The position numbers and the translations under genes were made by a program. A stretch of DNA of 7,309 nt from an uncultured Bacilli bacterium (GTDB lineage Bacteria; Bacillota_I; Bacilli_A; RF39; UBA660), in assembly GCA_947588665.1 (NCBI GenBank), contig CANPYU010000054.1, forward strand, positions 1 to 7,309, given 5' to 3'. Positions 6,541 through 7,309 of this stretch are shown here, piece after piece. The stretch's first letter is position 1, and each line of letters opens with the position of its first letter. Below the pieces are notes generated by a model. It saw nothing but the letters and a program-made list of their open reading frames with translations, was not told where the DNA came from and did not search any database.

Positions 6541-6871
6541 TTATAATACTCCTTTTAATCTCTAATTTATAAGGACTATTTAATACTAAATTAAGCCCTG
6601 GTGTAATAATCTCTATCTCCTTTTCTAAAGTAATTTCTTTATATTTACTTGCATTTTTTATTTCTAATTTCGAATCATCTAACTCTAACTTATCTTTTAT
6701 TTCCTCCATACTTTTCCCATCTTGATATAAAGAAATAACATCATTTATTGCATTTTCCAAAATAATTTTATTATAAAATATCTTTCCTAAATCTATAACA
6801 CCTAAAAAAAGCATTAAAAATATTGGTAATATTATTATAAATTCTACTAGTGCTTGCCCTTTTTTCCTCAT
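6533..6871 (-). CDS. tadE: TadE-like pseudopilin
   Basis: This 112-aa protein begins MRKKGQALVEF, with a prepilin-type cleavage site G5|Q6 and Glu at mature position +5 (residue 10). The hydrophobic helix (about 11-29) continues into DLGKIFYNKIILENAIND (27-44), matching the TadE-like signature (hydrophobic LP..., then [E/D]LG...FY...LENA). The remainder is a charged domain probably outside the membrane. TadE proteins are processed by the Tad prepilin peptidase and are needed for pilus biogenesis. The gene follows flp by 23 nt, with AAAGGGG before the ATG. Its first residues (KKGQALVE) are almost the same as in the Flp pilin (RDGQALVE), so both are likely processed by the same enzyme. Confidence 0.85.
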   Translation of the reverse strand: MRKKGQALVEFIIILPIFLMLFLGVIDLGKIFYNKIILENAINDVISLYQDGKSMEEIKDKLELDDSKLEIKNASKYKEITLEKEIEIITPGLNLVLNSPYKLEIKRSIIND

Positions 6872-6894
6872 TTTATTACCCCTTTAAGTAAAAG

Positions 6895-7095
6895 TTATTC
6901 CTTATCTTTTTCTTCACACTTACTTTCCCCCGGCTTATCACCTTTAACGTATACTTCATCTACTAAACTACATGATGTTTTCGTAATTGCATCTTTCAAA
7001 TAACCCCCAAAATAATTAACCAAGGCTATAGCGATTACACTTATAAGTGCGATAATTAAAATATACTCTACTAATGCTTGGCCATCTCTTTTCAT
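6895..7095 (-). CDS. flp: Flp-type type IVb prepilin (major Tad pilin candidate)
   Basis: This small pilin of 66 aa has a 5-residue leader MKRDG and the Flp motif G|QALVEY, with Glu and Tyr at mature positions +5 and +6. The hydrophobic assembly helix is about 12-29, followed by YFGGYLKDAI (28-37). Like other Flp pilins it should be cleaved after Gly5, probably forming the fibre. The C-terminal tail (about 41-66) is polar and carries two cysteines, Cys42 and Cys60, which could form a disulfide. I use the ATG at 7095 because AAAGGTG (7102-7108) is 6 nt upstream. The in-frame ATG at 7113 falls at the predicted transcription start and has no leader. It is the first gene of the operon, directly behind a strong promoter, which fits high expression. 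Confidence 0.9.
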   Translation of the reverse strand: MKRDGQALVEYILIIALISVIAIALVNYFGGYLKDAITKTSCSLVDEVYVKGDKPGESKCEEKDKE

Positions 7096-7101
7096 AACTT
7101 T

Positions 7102-7108
7102 CACCTTT
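7102..7108 (-). promoter_or_regulatory. Ribosome-binding site deciding the flp start
   Basis: AAAGGTG on the minus strand lies 6 nt before the ATG at 7095. It falls inside the reading frame that would begin at the upstream ATG (7111-7113), so the shorter Flp is preferred. Confidence 0.75.
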
Positions 7109-7117
7109 ATCATAATA

Positions 7118-7146
7118 ATGATATAATAAAATAGTTAAAATGTCAA
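7118..7146 (-). promoter_or_regulatory. Promoter of the flp-tad operon
   Basis: On the minus strand a perfect -35 TTGACA (plus 7141-7146), a 17-bp spacer and a -10 TATCAT (plus 7118-7123) lie upstream of flp. AT-rich sequence upstream of the -35 could act as an UP element. Transcription should start around 7111, about 16 nt before the flp start codon. No other promoter of this quality was seen further down the operon, so all seven genes probably share this one. Confidence 0.85.
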
Positions 7147-7191
7147 TTTTTAAGCATTAATTAAACCAAAAAGTTGTTACAATTCACAGTT

Positions 7192-7223
7192 AAAAGATAG
7201 AAAAAAATGAAATTCTATCTTTT
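7192..7223. terminator. Hairpin with T-rich flank, possible bidirectional terminator
   Basis: AAAAGATAGAA (7192-7202) and TTCTATCTTTT (7213-7223) are perfect 11-bp arms around a 10-nt loop. The A/T-rich outer stem gives a T-run on either strand, as in intrinsic terminators, but the stem has few G/C pairs. It lies upstream of the tad promoter. The likeliest use would be to insulate the operon from leftward transcription entering from beyond the window. Confidence 0.45.
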
Positions 7224-7255
7224 TAAATGTTAGTAAGTATAGAAAATAAGGGTAG

Positions 7256-7264
7256 TTATCCACA
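7256..7264 (+). other. Single DnaA-box-like 9-mer
   Basis: TTATCCACA matches the consensus DnaA box exactly. Only one perfect copy was noticed in the window, in non-coding DNA, so it does not define an origin. It could be a chance match, a DnaA-responsive promoter element, or the edge of an origin region beyond the window. Confidence 0.4.
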
Positions 7265-7280
7265 ACTTTAATATATGGAC

Positions 7281-7308
7281 TTGAAAAAAATAAAAAATAT
7301 GAGATACT
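7281..7308 (+). promoter_or_regulatory. Possible outward promoter at the right edge
   Basis: TTGAAA (7281-7286), a 16-bp spacer and GATACT (7303-7308) resemble a sigma-A promoter facing out of the window, divergent from the tad operon. The -10 is weak and the downstream gene is not visible, so this is tentative. Confidence 0.3.
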
Positions 7309-7309
7309 A

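Noticed and set aside
6245..6565. Plus-strand hydrophobic open frame across the two pseudopilin genes
   Set aside because: Its low-complexity Ser/Ile/Leu/Phe composition comes from reading Lys/Asp/Glu-rich genes backwards; no ribosome-binding site or family match was seen.

Overview
The window is a very AT-rich, densely packed bacterial segment. Strong AAAGGAG/GGAGG ribosome-binding sites, ATGA stop/start overlaps and consensus sigma-A-type promoter boxes point to a low-GC Gram-positive lineage (Bacillota or a related uncultured group). TGA is used as a stop (tadZ, tadB) and TGG encodes Trp, so this is the standard bacterial code and not the Mycoplasma TGA=Trp code. I cannot name the genus.

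Left third (1-2270): a ferrous-iron uptake locus. On the minus strand lie feoA and the overlapping feoB, which runs out of the window after about 519 codons. Divergent from feoA, on the plus strand, is a small DtxR/MntR-family metalloregulator. The short gap between them holds an 18-bp inverted repeat, TTAGTTT-N4-AAACTAA. It looks like a DtxR-type operator and overlaps the predicted -35 region of both divergent promoters. The regulator keeps all six metal-ligand positions of Bacillus MntR, which is notable next to an iron transporter. The first 58 bases form a perfect 28-bp-arm palindrome that breaks feoB homology, so the extreme left edge is suspect as an assembly or fold-back artefact.

Right two-thirds (2247-7146): a single minus-strand operon for a compact Tad (tight adherence, type IVc) pilus. 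In transcription order it is flp prepilin, TadE-like pseudopilin, TadG/TadF-like pseudopilin, TadZ/CpaE-type ATPase, TadA/CpaF motor ATPase, TadB and TadC. A strong promoter (TTGACA, 17 bp, TATCAT) lies just upstream of flp, and every downstream gene is joined by an overlap or a gap of at most 23 nt. TadA would power assembly on the TadB/TadC membrane platform, TadZ would position the machine, Flp would be the fibre subunit, and the TadE/G-like proteins would be minor pilins. No secretin (RcpA/CpaC), CpaB, TadD or prepilin peptidase (TadV) is present here. This fits a one-membrane cell, but the peptidase must lie elsewhere. The operon's last gene, tadC, converges on and overlaps the metalloregulator by 24 nt.

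Far right (7147-7309): non-coding as far as I can see. It holds an 11-bp-arm hairpin, one perfect DnaA-box-like 9-mer (TTATCCACA) and a possible outward promoter at the edge.
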